In this document: piece after piece, positions 10,451-20,792 of the stretch | Position numbering within the stretch: position 1 is the stretch's first letter | Layout of the letters: the number at the start of each line of letters is the position of its first letter | Assembly (NCBI GenBank): GCA_031761405.1 | Contig: JASEVX010000012.1 | Coordinates: forward strand, 25,249,047-25,313,046 | Length of the DNA: 64,000 bases | Origin: Serripes groenlandicus | Taxonomy: Eukaryota > Mollusca > Bivalvia > Cardiida > Cardiidae | Reading direction: 5' to 3' | Made by a program: the position numbers and the translations under genes | Notes under the pieces: model-generated | Told to the model about the DNA's origin: nothing | Seen by the model: the letters and a program-made list of their open reading frames with translations, nothing else | Databases searched by the model: none

Positions 10451-11324
10451 CTTTAGACCCTCCCCCCATACCGTCGTATTTATAAATAGAATTCGACGAT
10501 CACGATTTCTCTGCAAATGTGTTACTCTCATTTTAAATGCATTTTATGACGCACATATTTGCTTTTTAATTCTTTATACTATATTTATATGGCCGACAAG
10601 GCACAAAGAAAATATTTTCAATTCTGTTTTTATCTACATTTTCAATGCGTGATTGAAAATTCAAATACCGTATCTGGAGCTTAAATCGGTAATAGTTCTC
10701 CCTGTAGTAGTTCACTCATTGAGATTTATAAATCTCTCCGCGTTCATGTTTTAAAATACAATGTTTCATTTTATTTTTCCAAATTCTCTTTGAATATAAG
10801 AACCACATAAGAAAACAAAGACGATATAAATATATCATTATTTCAAATATCGTGATACATTTGAAATGTAAGAGCAAGTATTGAGTACTACTTTCACGCG
10901 TATGAAATTCATGGACTTTTCCATAAGACGAACGGCTTCAGAATTGCAGTAACTAAATTTGTTTGTTCCAAACAAATAAAAACTAGAATGGCCGTATTTC
11001 AAGATTGCAAACAAAAATCAAAGCGCTGAAAGCGCTGGTGGTATAGGGGCATATGTAAGTTGAAAATATATGGCATAGATAAAATAGATAAACATTGTTG
11101 AAACAATAACCTTTAAACAAACCAAACCAAAAATGTGCGAAGCACACATATTGCCTGCCTATACAATACAAATACCTAATTTATCAATGTTTCACCCTTT
11201 TCTTGTATAAACAAAATAAAAAGATTGACAAAAAACAGAGCAGCGACCCGTAATTAAAATATTTCCAGTTCAGAAATCACTAAAGATTCACAATGTATAT
11301 TGTAATCATGCTGATAAATGAAAG
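10451..11324. other. Gene-free stretch, nothing recognised
   Basis: AT-rich sequence with short chance ORFs only. No supported feature. Confidence 0.5.
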
Positions 11325-12085
11325 ACAATCGAAAGCATGCTAGAGTTATGTTTCTTTTGCACTGCACATCTGTAGCTCTGAGTTTCCTATACAACAAGTC
11401 TTAAATTGATACATTGGACATCTATTGAGACAATAACCGAAGAAATGAAAAATGAGTTTTACACCTAAAAAAACCAGATCAGATTTGTGTTCAAAATATT
11501 GTATCGATCTTTTAATCCCAATGTATACGTGTGACGACTTTGAAATGGATCCGCGAAACAGAAACAAAGTTTTGACCCATTAATGCAAACCGTAACGGAC
11601 AGACGGACGGATGGATGAACACAAAGACGGACAGACAGTCAGTCGCTCTGGACAAAGTACAATGCTTGGGAAACACTCATTAACGAAACAAGGGCATGTG
11701 TTTTTCATGCGAAAGTCATATAATAAGTGAGAACATGAAAAGACAAAAATATACACACTCCAAACGCAGCATGCTAAAGTTATGGTAATCATGTGCACTG
11801 CAAATGTGTAGGTCATAAGTTACCTACAAACCAAGTTTGGAAATGGATACAATGGAAATTAATTGAGACAATCGCTGAACTAAATAAGGAAAAATGAAGA
11901 TAATTAAGATAAGCAGACCAGAGTTATGTACCTAGTATTTTGCCGTTCTCCTGATCACACGGTATAAGTGTGACCACTTTCAAATAAATCTGCCATACAG
12001 TAACAACGTTTTGACCAATACATGCAATCCATGACGGACGGACGAATGCACATTCAGGCAGACAGCCGGCCGGACACCGGATTAT
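11325..12085 (+). repeat. Two diverged tandem units of about 430 bp, each ending in GACGGACGGA
   Basis: Unit 1 (11335-11625) and unit 2 (11768-12080) share GCATGCTARAGTTATG, TGCACTGCA, ATTGAGACAATMRCYGAA, CAGATCAGA/AGACCAGAG, GTGTGACSACTTTSAAAT, AACAAMGTTTTGACC and a GACGGACGGA tract at the 3' side. Same logic as the satellite-core elements elsewhere in the window; no clear terminal hairpin seen. Confidence 0.65.
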
Positions 12086-12454
12086 ACCTCCAAGCTTTAC
12101 AGACAGAGACAACTTTTAAAGTATTGATTACAGAAGACTGGTTCGATGCGTCAAAACACGTCTGTGCTTAGGAAAGCTTAGATTATGGTATTTGTAAAGT
12201 ATTTGCAAATTAATTGTATCTCCGAAATGGGACCGTACAAGGTTAATTTACAAAAACCTATTTAGACTATACTTCTAGTTTATTTGTCAACAGATACGTC
12301 TAGGACTAGATTACACGTTGACGAACGCTGAATCTTCAATTAGCACAAATGCATATACATTATAATTTTAGTCCCAAAATCGGTAGAAGCGCCTCAATTA
12401 TAAAATAAATAATGACCTTGCGGTTATAACTCGTGTGTATGTTGACATTTTCGA
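12086..12454. other. Gene-free stretch, nothing recognised
   Basis: A faint MITE right end (GATGCGTCAAAACACGTCTG) near 12145 is the only hint of structure. Confidence 0.45.
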
Positions 12455-12675
12455 TCAACTTTCTTTCCGACGTTTGACAAAAGTCAATGCGACATGCGTC
12501 ATTCGTCTTTCACAAATGGGCTAAGTCTATGTGAAAAAGAACCCAGTTGGTTGGGAAGATTGTTGTGTGGAGTACTGGTGTGAGAAAACCAGGAAACATA
12601 TTTGTAGATGAACTGGCCGCCGTGATCTAACGTAGAAAATGTTAAAAACGGCGTTAAACCACAATCAATCAGTAT
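12455..12675 (+). mobile_element. SINE family A, plus strand, head missing
   Basis: Body and tail only: GACAAAAGTCAATGCGACA, GTTGTGTGGAGTACTGGTGT, GAACTGGCCGCCGTGATCTA, then AACGGCGTTAAACCACAATC plus AATC repeats. 5' truncation fits incomplete reverse transcription. Confidence 0.75.
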
Positions 12676-12939
12676 TGAAATCTTATCTCTAATTTGTAGA
12701 TTTAATTCCTATGTCCTAGTTGGGTCGACATACAGCGACACGTGAGAATATTCAACACAACACGCGACCTGTTTTACCAACAATTCTCCAGTAGCGGTGA
12801 TACCGTTAGTACCATTCTTTCATGGCATGTATACACAGTAGGACCTCTCTCTTTGGACGGATTATGTAATAACAAGTCCTTACCCTTGACCACGTAGACT
12901 AAATATACAGCAAACAACATTTAACTAAGCCTGAAAGTA

Positions 12940-13170
12940 TTATTTTGAATAGTAATTAAAACATTGTGGAAAAAGACAAACTTGCTGATTATCATTTATC
13001 TGTTAAGGTTAGTCAAATGTGTCTTAAAGGGGCAAAGGTTAAAATAATAACTGTAGACAAATATTTTCGTTATCTAGGTTATAGAAAAAGATTGATTCAT
13101 GTTTCAAAGCATTGTTTGGAAAGGAGGAATTGCTCATTGTCAACAGTTGCTCCGTAGGCAAATATACTTT
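12940..13170. mobile_element. Very decayed foldback remnants
   Basis: AAAACATTGTGGAAAAAGA (12960) and AAAGCATTGTTTGGAAAGGA with GGAATTGCTCATTG (13107) look like two left arms of MITE family 1. Ends not found. Confidence 0.4.
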
Positions 13171-13204
13171 CAACATTCGTATGTAACTAAGTTGCTATAA
13201 CGGA

Positions 13205-13760
13205 AACGGTTCAATCCTTTCCCTTTTAAAGTCGCTTTTAGACGCATGTGCAGCAGACGGCTGCAGAATGGTTATTCGTGACCCATTTCCTCTTTTTCCA
13301 CAAAGCTATGTATAAACTATATATTTTTCCTTTTGATGTAAGGCGATATTGCTCGTTATCATTAATCTCTAGCATGTTATTCAAAATGTGTCCGGAAAGG
13401 AGATAGAGTAAAAGAATGTCCACAGTAAAACGTTTAAATATGAAAAGAATTAATTTGAAACGTGTTTGAAAGCATTGTGTGAAAAGGAGAAATTGTTCGT
13501 TGTCAGCAATAGCTCCATTTTCAACAATATTTCAATATTCGAACTGTTATATTATGACGGAAAGGGTTCCGCTTCCATGGGGAGGATGTAACCATTTTCC
13601 GCTTACAGACGCATGTGCAGCAGACGACAATCGGAAACATTGTGACAAAAGGAGAAATTGCTTATCGTAGGCAATTTCTACTTTTGCCACAATGGTTTCA
13701 ACTCCTTTCAATACTTTTATTTACAGTGAGTTGCACATTTCTCTATGTAAGTCGACTGTT
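13205..13760. mobile_element. Cluster of three decayed MITE family 1 copies
   Basis: Three partial units: 13213-13320 (CCTTTCCC, GACGCATGTGCAGCAGACGG), 13460-13575 (GAAAAGGAGAAATTGTTC, GACGGAAAGGGTT) and 13588-13760. The last keeps the full hairpin GGAGAAATTGCTTATC / GGCAATTTCTAC and GACGCATGTGCAGCAGACGA. Boundaries approximate. Confidence 0.6.
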
Positions 13761-14131
13761 GTAAACTAATGGGGTCACAGCACGGTCGACGTTACCTTAC
13801 ACCACTGACATTAAGGCCAATCATAGTTCAGAGTGTGTTTCACTCGTTTGAACTATTTTGTATCCGATGATTAATAAATGCAAGCGGATGGTTTTTCGTG
13901 ATTCGGTCGAACCAATGAAATCGTTGAAAAGGCAGATTATAACCAATCAAAACTCGATTTTGGTGTAGGTATACACATGTGGACTGTGGTTGCAGCTTTA
14001 ATCCGACTTTTCGAAATCAGCATGAGTATGGGATAGGCGCGAAACGCCCCTATCCCAAAAACGCGTGCACTTTAACAAGTGTTATGTCTGCAGCAGACGA
14101 TTCGAAGTGATTCATAAATCACTTTCGTTGT
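13761..14131. other. Gene-free stretch, nothing recognised
   Basis: No repeat end, ORF or RNA gene seen. Confidence 0.5.
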
Positions 14132-14321
14132 TTAACCCTTCCCCATTTGTAGAGGCATTTCGACGCATCTGAAGCAGACGACTCTCTTGTTGAGCAATTC
14201 CTCCATTTTCCCTCTATTTAAAACAAGTATTTTATTTGTAAAAAAAAAATCATAATTTTCCCCTGATGTTTTTTTTTTAAATCGTCTGGTGTAGAATTTG
14301 TTGTATGTGGGAAAGGGTTAA
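14132..14321. mobile_element. Foldback MITE family 1, internally shortened (190 bp)
   Basis: TTAACCCTTCCCCATTTG at the left and TGTGGGAAAGGGTTAA at the right, with GACGCATCTGAAGCAGACGA. The central hairpin is partly deleted (TTGAGCAATTCCTCC remains). Confidence 0.8.
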
Positions 14322-14486
14322 TTCTCACGAATTCGCCGTACTTTCAAACATTTATCAATTGATATAGACACCTAATCGCTATAAGCAGCTGATATCTTCG
14401 TACACAAAGTCAAAGTCAACCATGCATGACTTCACGACACACCCATTCGGAACCTAAAGGTACTATGCTATTTACGAGAATTCAGG

Positions 14487-14816
14487 GGGGCGTAGCTTGG
14501 CAATAATCAATGTGTCTCGTGAGAAAATCAACATTGTGGACTCTGCGTAAAAATCGACCCGGATCAGCCTAAGCACGCCACACAGGCGTACCCGGATATA
14601 CGCTTTTCGCCTCCTGTGGATTTTCTGTTTCAGGAATCACTACTCTATCTATACCCCCTTAGACGAAATGTGTCGGCCGGATCAGTCTGCGCGGACAGCG
14701 CAGGATGATTTGGTCGATACATTACACAAATGTGTATCGCCGCAGCTGCATTTTGGGGCATTTTTTAGAAAAATGTGTAGGCACGTGCCTACAGTGCCTT
14801 AAGTGAGCTACGCCCC
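14487..14816. mobile_element. Palindromic element, 11-bp perfect terminal repeats
   Basis: GGGGCGTAGCT (14487-14497) is the exact inverse of AGCTACGCCCC (14806-14816). Inside lies text of the 'GCGAGAAAACCAACAT' family also found at 24037 and 56604: GAGAAAATCAACATTGTGGA, CGACCCGGATCAGCCTAAGC, and the mirror CGGATCAGTCTGCGCGGAC. So one inverted-repeat element may be nested in another. Confidence 0.65.
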
Positions 14817-15190
14817 AGAAATTGGCATGAGGTATTCAAATGTACCATTTCTAGACTACTTCCGCCAACGTAATGACGTAATTCCTGTTCGAATGAATAT
14901 TATTCGTGCGAACAGTTTCGAATATTATCCAATGTTGATATAAGGATTCACATAACCGGAAATCACTTTACTACCCACCTTTTGGCGAATTTATTTACGA
15001 TTTCAGATGTCGTATTCTGTTTAAACTTACATGTATTTGTTTTACATCGATTGCGAAACAAGCTTTCAGCTTACATTATTCAGAACTCGCGCCCTTTGCG
15101 TACGTGTATAAATTCAAAAATTGTTTGCTCTTTAAGCCGACGTCATTTCGTGTTTTAATTGAGAATTTAATTTACAATTGCTTATGTCTT
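14817..15190. other. Gene-free stretch, nothing recognised
   Basis: No feature supported. Confidence 0.5.
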
Positions 15191-15395
15191 CCAGTTCACT
15201 CAGTCACATATTCCTGGCTTTCTCGCACCAGTACTCCACACAATATTCTTCACAGGGGTAGCTTGCTACCTTCCCAATTGGGAGGCGGAAGGAGAATGCT
15301 GTTAGTCACAATGGCTAATTGTCATTCACCGAGTCGGGGTTTGAACGCACGACCTCAAATGAATAGTCTTAACCGATTGAGCTATATACTTAGGG
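15191..15395 (-). mobile_element. SINE family A-like, minus strand, tail missing
   Basis: Minus-strand tRNA-like head (TATAGCTCAATCGGTTAAGA, GCGTTCAAACCCCGAC) and a body with TGTGGAGTACTGGTGCGAGA. The GGCGTAAAAC tail is absent. Confidence 0.7.
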
Positions 15396-15479
15396 ATGCC
15401 ATTTCGTATTTAGGAAACGATATAAAGTTCACACACCTCTGATCAAAGAGACAAGCAACCATTGCCAGGTGGTTACGCT

Positions 15480-15697
15480 TTTACGCTTTTCCCACATATA
15501 ATTAGCGTTTCACCCATATCTCAGCGCAGCAGACGACTTTTGAAAACATTGTAGCAAAAGAAATGTTCCTTTTGTCACAATACTTTATACTCTATTCAAT
15601 AATTAGATTTTTCATTACACAGATTTTCCCTATTTTTACAAAGTCGTCTGCTGTATATTGGTTGTATGTGGGAAGGGGGGGGGGGGGGGGGGGGGGG
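15480..15697. mobile_element. MITE family 1 copy ending in a 23-base G run
   Basis: CTTTTCCCACATATAATTAG at the left; CAGCGCAGCAGACGACTTTT; GTAGCAAAAGAAA / TTCCTTTTGTCAC hairpin; AAGTCGTCTGCTGTATATTG; then GTGGGAA running into G x23 (15675-15697) where the family normally has GGGAAAGGGTTAA. The G-run appears to have grown from the MITE terminus. Confidence 0.7.
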
Positions 15698-16227
15698 TGA
15701 AGTCATTTTATGATCCGACCGGCATAGAGTCCCTCGGTACGTTCAAAAGCTACCCAACAAGAGTATTAACGTTAGTTATTTTTTATCTAAATGCTATCAT
15801 TTTATTGGTGGATTCCTCTACGGTTCGCTCGCATAACAGTTCACTGAATGTCACCCGGTTTCCAACTCTCTTAGCGCAGGCAAACATTCTATCGCTTCAC
15901 AGCCGAGTCGGTTCCCCTTTTCCAACGGACCTGTGCTTTTTATCTTGACGAAAGGCAGGTCCACCTAGTTTATTTTACTCTTTCTGATTTTGTTAATTCG
16001 TTTTACCTGTCTGACCCGGTATGCAGATTTCTCGATGATTGATGTTGATAATTTTCGTACCACCTGGGACGAACGGTTTTTGTCTAATGGCGTATTGAAG
16101 TATGTATGAGGGTTCGAACTGGGAAGCCAGGCTTAATTGAACTCGTACATGTATTTATTTGTAAATATGGTAAATTACCAGCACTGCTAGTAGGCTTATC
16201 CTGAAACCAGCACGGTATGCTCTCTCC
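15698..16227. other. Gene-free stretch, nothing recognised
   Basis: An open frame crosses the G-run (poly-Gly) but has no protein-like sequence beyond it. No feature supported. Confidence 0.5.
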
Positions 16228-16444
16228 TTAACTCTTCCAGCGCCAAAGGCAATATTGAGGATTTTGCAAAACAATACTGATTCAGGCGAGTGAGCTCGTA
16301 ACGAGCTGTCTCACCTGAAATCAGCATTGTTTGCCTTTTTTTATTTATCAAAATAGTTCAACCTTTTATTACATGAGAAATGGAGACGCCCAATCTTGAA
16401 CATGGAAGAGTCTACTTCAAACAATTCGGCGCTGAAAGAGTTAA
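16228..16444. mobile_element. Second TTAA-flanked MITE family (217 bp)
   Basis: TTAACTCTTCCAGCGCC at the left; GGCGCTGAAAGAGTTAA at the right, a near-perfect inverted repeat. Subterminal AAAGGCAATATTGAGG and GAGCTCGTAACGAGCTGTC (itself a palindrome). Distinct from family 1 but with the same TTAA target, so again piggyBac-like. A right-end fragment lies at 62955-63024. Confidence 0.75.
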
Positions 16445-16478
16445 CAGTGAGCGCCAAGGAGAAAGAAGCTGACATTTT

Positions 16479-16665
16479 TTAACCCTTTCCCCCATACGAC
16501 AATTCTACAGCAGACGACTTTGAACTTATTTTGTCAAAACATCTCCATTATTGAATGGATAACCTATGACAAAAAGTAGAAAACATTGTGGCAAAAGGAG
16601 AAATTGCACGTTTTGTGCAATTTCTTCTTTTGTCACTATGTTTTCAAAAAGCCATCTATGCTTAA
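16479..16665. mobile_element. MITE family 1, right end lost to a tandem neighbour
   Basis: TTAACCCTTTCCCCCATACG, CAGCAGACGACTTTGAAC, hairpin GGAGAAATTGCACG / CGTTTTGTGCAATTTC, then AAAAAGCCATCTATGC running directly into the next copy's TTAACCC at 16662. Confidence 0.85.
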
Positions 16666-16892
16666 CCCTTTCCCTCGTACAACAATTCTACAGCAGACAA
16701 CTTTGAACTTATTTTGTCAAAACATAGAAAAATCTCCATTGTTGAATGGATAACCTATGACAAAAAGTGGAAAAGATTGTGGCAAAAGGAGAAATTGCAC
16801 GTTTTGTGCAATTTCTTCTTTTGTCACTATGTTTTCAAAAAGCCGTCTGCTGCAGAGGCGTCAGCAATCGTCTATATGAGAGAAAGGGTTAA
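16662..16892. mobile_element. Foldback MITE family 1, complete (231 bp), tandem to the previous copy
   Basis: TTAACCCTTTCCCTCGTAC to GAGAGAAAGGGTTAA with right subterminal GCCGTCTGCTGCAGAGGCGT. Nearly identical to 16479-16665 including the shared GCACG...TGTGC hairpin variant, so the pair most likely arose by local duplication, not two independent insertions. Confidence 0.88.
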
Positions 16893-16910
16893 GTTAGAGA
16901 ATGGTTTGCT

Positions 16911-17135
16911 TAAACCCCCTTTTCCCCACATACGACACATCTGCAGTAGACGACTTTCAATACATCTCTTGGAAAATCTATGAAACATCTCTATATATAC
17001 AAGTATTATCATTGAAAAGAGTTCAAACCATTTTGCGACGAGTAGAAATTGCTCATAATAAGCAATTCTTTCTTTTGTTACAATATGTTTACATTTCGTC
17101 TGCTGCAGTCATCATCACGCGTATATTAATGGGAC
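16911..17135. mobile_element. Decayed MITE family 1
   Basis: TTAAACCCCCTTTTCCCCACA, CTGCAGTAGACGACTTTC, GTAGAAATTGCTC / AAGCAATTCTTTC, TTTCGTCTGCTGCAGTC. Right TTAA not intact. Confidence 0.7.
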
Positions 17136-17156
17136 ATGAATATCTGTAACAGACCC

Positions 17157-17232
17157 AAAAGATCCGACCTGACTAGGGTTCGAACCTTGGACCTTGTAAT
17201 CGAAAGGCGAACGATCTACCACGTCGCTATAA
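17157..17232 (-). other. tRNA-like sequence (probable SINE head)
   Basis: Minus strand TAGCGACGTGGTAGATCGTT...GGTTCGAACCCTAGTCAGG carries A- and B-box-like motifs, but the stems do not fold cleanly. Best read as a SINE head or tRNA relic, not a working tRNA gene. Confidence 0.5.
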
Positions 17233-17370
17233 AAGATAGATTCATAGCAAGGCAGTATAAGTGTCCCCTTATACATATACCTTGGCTACAAATACATCGG
17301 ATTCTATAAGTAAATTACAGTGTTTTGGTATCGCTTCCTAGTACGTTACATAAACTCAAGGAATGCCTGA

Positions 17371-17675
17371 TTGATTGATTAATTAGGGTTTAACGCCGTT
17401 TTCAACACTTTTTCAGTCATATCACGTCGACCAGTTCACCTACTCATGCGTTTCCTGGTTTTGTAACACCAGTACACCACACAACATACTTTCCAAGCAA
17501 CTGGCTGCTTTTACACATATACTGTTAAACAGCCCATTGATGAAAGACGAATGACACATGTCACAGTGACTTTTGTCAAACGCCGGAGAGAATTTTGGAT
17601 GAGCTGGGATTCGAACTCAAAACTCCTGGATTGACAGCCCACGTCGCTACCGACTGAGCTACCGGGGCTCGGCAA
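17371..17675 (-). mobile_element. SINE family A, full length, perfect 13-bp target duplication
   Basis: Minus-strand head GCCCCGGTAGCTCAGTCGGT, GAGTTCGAATCCCAGC, body, and tail GGCGTTAAACCC plus (AATC)n. Flanked by AAGGAATGCCTGA at 17358-17370 and 17676-17688. A perfect target duplication of this length shows LINE-type retrotransposition and a fairly recent event. Confidence 0.92.
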
Positions 17676-17760
17676 AAGGAATGCCTGAACACGTTACCTA
17701 ATGCAAACAATTTCATATATTGTATACATGCTTTGATCGCCTTTATGAAAAATAAAGATC

Positions 17761-18048
17761 GGATTGATGGATTGATGGATTGGCATTTAACAGCGTTTTA
17801 ACATTTGTTCACGACAGCAAATTCACATATTCATGCGTTTCCTAGCTTTCTCACACAAGTATTCCAATCAACAGTCTTTTTCAAACATCTGGCTTCTTTC
17901 CGACATCGACTGTTAGCACATTGGTGGACGACGAACGACGTTTTTCGTATTGACTTTCAGAAATAATGATGCTCGATGTTTAGTTCGAACTCACATTCCA
18001 CGATTGAAAGCCTGCGACGCTATCGACTGAGCTACCGTGGCTCGGCAG
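17761..18048 (-). mobile_element. SINE family A, full length, 8-bp target duplication
   Basis: Minus-strand head GCCACGGTAGCTCAGTCGAT through to a (CCATCAAT)-type tail. Flanked by TAAAGATC at 17753-17760 and 18049-18056. More diverged from consensus than its neighbour at 17371. Confidence 0.88.
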
Positions 18049-18056
18049 TAAAGATC

Positions 18057-18500
18057 TCAATAAGCTTGCCCGATAAGCAGGTTGACGAAGAGATATACTG
18101 AATACCCATATGTGAACAGAGTGTTTATTCCGTCTAAACAATGCGGAAGTTAGTAAACCAAAGTTCAAACAAGAAAACTTAATCGATGTTAATATACCAG
18201 TGCATGGTTCTCGTCATGTTACAACCCTTTCCATAATGGAACACATCTGTAAAAAATCTAGGCTCAAAAAAAGGAAAATCTCAATTCATGAATGTTAGTT
18301 TCATATGTTTCATAACTGTATTACGGTTTATGCAAAATACAACAACATGTATATATAATGATTAACCTCCAAGTTCTGTAAAAAAACAATATGTACAATT
18401 AATTAATAGATTTGAAGACGTTGTGGCAAAGGGTCGCCATAACAGTTGTCTACTACATATACCTCGAAAAGTGTCTGCATTTGGAAAAGTATTAAAATCG
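18057..18500. other. Gene-free, decayed foldback sequence
   Basis: CAACCCTTTCCATAATGG (18223) and AATTAATTAATAGATTTGAAG (18397) are MITE-like. The latter is the inverse of a stretch near 54145-54170. No clean element. Confidence 0.5.
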
Positions 18501-19225
18501 TTAAAATTCATTTTCTTTAACTCAAAACGTATTTCAGATCTGTCTGCTGCAGAGGTATAAAAAGTCGCCTGTATATGTGAACGATTTCCTACGTATGTTA
18601 AGTTTAAACAAGAAATATCTTTAAAAAAGATAAACGACGATCAATATGAGAAAACACTAAGAAAGGGAAGACGCAAAAGGTAATCTATGTGTTTACTAAA
18701 GGCTAATCGGCCATCTCCATCCAGCTTCAGTTTCTATAAATGTATTATCAAGGCCGAGAACACGCCACATGACTGGAGATTACGCGAGGCTCCCAAGAGG
18801 TGTATAAGTTTCAATTGACGATAAATAACTGAAAACTTATCATGTTTCAAATATAATTAATATTTTGATCTTAAATGTTATATTTAATACGTTTTCACTG
18901 AAATTTATTTCTTAAGGAAACCAATTAAAAGTTTTAAAACTTCATCTTATTAGTGCCTCTCGTAGGATCGCCAACTTAACTATGAACCAATCAAAACGTT
19001 TCATTTCCTTTATTTCTTCGACATTCTTCATTAAATACAACATTCAATTGGTCTACAATCCAGATCGTTTGTTTAACATCTAGGTCAAAACTGAGTTTAA
19101 ACAGCTATCGCCGAAAAAACGCACCCAGAAAGTCAGATTAAATCTATCAGAGTATGTTTTCAATCAGGGTTTAACCCTTAACCTGCTGTATTTCAGAATG
19201 TCCCCAATAAGACGATGTTTGATGC

Positions 19226-19490
19226 CTCTCTCCTCCGACCGCCTCCGTGGCGTAGTGAAAGACCGTCCGCCTCGGTGCGGGATATCGTAGGTTTGAACCT
19301 CGGTCGGGTGATAATAAAGACTTTAAAAATGATAGTAATGGCTGCGCTCATTGGCGCTCTGGATTGTGGGGTTAGCATAACGACTGACTGGCTGGTGTCA
19401 GGATAAATGGACCAGTAGTACGGGTAACTTACCTAGGAAACGCCGTGATACAACTCAGCAATTGTTGAAAGCGGGGGAAAACACCAAACA
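19226..19490 (+). mobile_element. SINE family C, plus strand
   Basis: Head CCTCCGTGGCGTAGTGAAAG, GGTTTGAACCTCGGTC, body GACTGACTGGCTGGTGTCAG and GATAAATGGACCAGTA, tail AACGCCGTGATACAACTCAG. Its partner is at 55395-55650; a minus-strand copy is at 49345-49665. Confidence 0.8.
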
Positions 19491-19557
19491 ATCAATTGAT
19501 GCCTCTCGAAATCGGGCTCTCTAAACTCTACGCTATCAACAAGCGATTAATGGCGAA

Positions 19558-19893
19558 AAAAACCTTTCGGACATCTAATAAATCTGCGTACGACTTTAGA
19601 AACATCTATTGAAAAAAAAAATTACTGAAGCTAAATAATGGCACAACGGTTATAGTGGTTTTGCCCTTAGGCAAGACACATTTAATAGCCTAGTACTGGT
19701 TTGTCAACACAGGGATCATGAATAAGTGAACTGTCGCCGCGATATAACTGAAATAATGTTGAAAACGGTGTAAATCCCTAATAAGAGACAAGAGGGAAAA
19801 CATGTTCATCAACTTTTCCTTTTTTCAAAATGTTTAAATGTCGTCTGCTGCAGATGCGTCGAAATGGTTCTTGAAGTGGGGAAAAGGTTTTAA
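19558..19893. mobile_element. MITE family 1 carrying an inserted SINE family B (19630-19785)
   Basis: MITE left part (AACCTTTCGGACATC, CTGCGTACGACTTTAGAAAC) is interrupted by a plus-strand SINE (GCACAACGGTTATAG to AACGGTGTAAATCCC), then the MITE resumes (CATCAACTTTTCC, GTCGTCTGCTGCAGATGCGT, GGGGAAAAGGTTTTAA). The same nested pair is at 55829-56218, so the SINE inserted before the segmental duplication. Confidence 0.8.
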
Positions 19894-19994
19894 AAAAAGC
19901 AACTACACTGAAACCAACACCATATACATGTTTGGACGATCTTATAAAACCTATGATTATTAATAAGGGCAACATATCACTTAATAAAGGAAAG

Positions 19995-20226
19995 TTAACC
20001 CTTTCCCTCATACGACAATTTCTGCAGCAAACGACTTCGAACATATTTTGTCAAAAAATAGAAAATCTCTATAATTAAATGGATAACCTATGAATAATAG
20101 TGGAAAACATTGTGGCAAAAGGAGAAATTGCTCGTTTTGAGAAATTTCTCCTTTTGTCACTATGTTTTCAAAAAAGCCGTCTGCTGCAGAGGCGTCAGAA
20201 AGCGTCTATATGAGGGAAAGTGTTAA
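19995..20226. mobile_element. Foldback MITE family 1, complete (232 bp), with an empty site in the same window
   Basis: TTAA (19995-19998), CCCTTTCCCTCATACGAC, hairpin GGAGAAATTGCTCG / GAAATTTCTCC, GCCGTCTGCTGCAGAGGCGT, GAGGGAAAGTG, TTAA (20223-20226). The paralogous segment reads GGAAAG-TTAA-ATCATG at 61599-61614 with no element; here the same flanks surround the MITE. This fixes the TTAA target duplication directly. One extra TTAA (20227-20230) sits on the right. Confidence 0.93.
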
Positions 20227-20384
20227 TTAAATCATGAAAATACATTTCCACAATTCAGAGTTATACTCGTTGAATGAACAGGACCCCTTGAAAATAAGTC
20301 GATTTAAAGACCTCATTTTGACGTCATTTGGCGTCAATATCAAGTCGATATGCATCTTGCTTTTTGAAGGCCTTGACGTCAGAG

Positions 20385-20595
20385 ACGTGGTCGAGTGGTA
20401 AGCGTCGGGAATTTGAAACCGTGTGTCCCGGGTTCGATCCCCAGTCGCAGCACGACGGTCAGGGTGGATTGCCCTTGGACTAGGCACATTTCCTAGCCTA
20501 GTACTGGTTAGCTTACCCGGGGATCATGGTACGTGAACTGTCGCCGTGATATAACTGAAATAATGTTGAAAACGGCGTAAAACCACAAGAAAAAA
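20385..20595 (+). mobile_element. SINE family B, plus strand, full length
   Basis: Head GACGTGGTCGAGTGGTAAGC, GGGTTCGATCCCCAGTC; body CTAGCCTAGTACTGG; tail GCCGTGATATAACTGAAATA, AACGGCGTAAAACCACAAG plus A-run. Shared with 61800-62010, so older than the duplication. Confidence 0.88.
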
Positions 20596-20792
20596 AAATA
20601 CAATTTTTTAAGGATATTGGATAATTTACACAATTTATCTCCTAATGTGTGTAACTACCTGATATAGACTTATTTTGGAAGAAATTTCTCCTTTTCCCAT
20701 AATGTTTTCAACTCATTATCTAAAATGTTTATCCAAGTTTTCCTTAGGCCCATCTTTTTCCTCCGATCTTTTCAAAGCAGACGTCTCTTAAA

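Noticed and set aside
15658..15948. 96-codon ORF
   Set aside because: Its start is the poly-G run translated as poly-Gly; nothing conserved follows.
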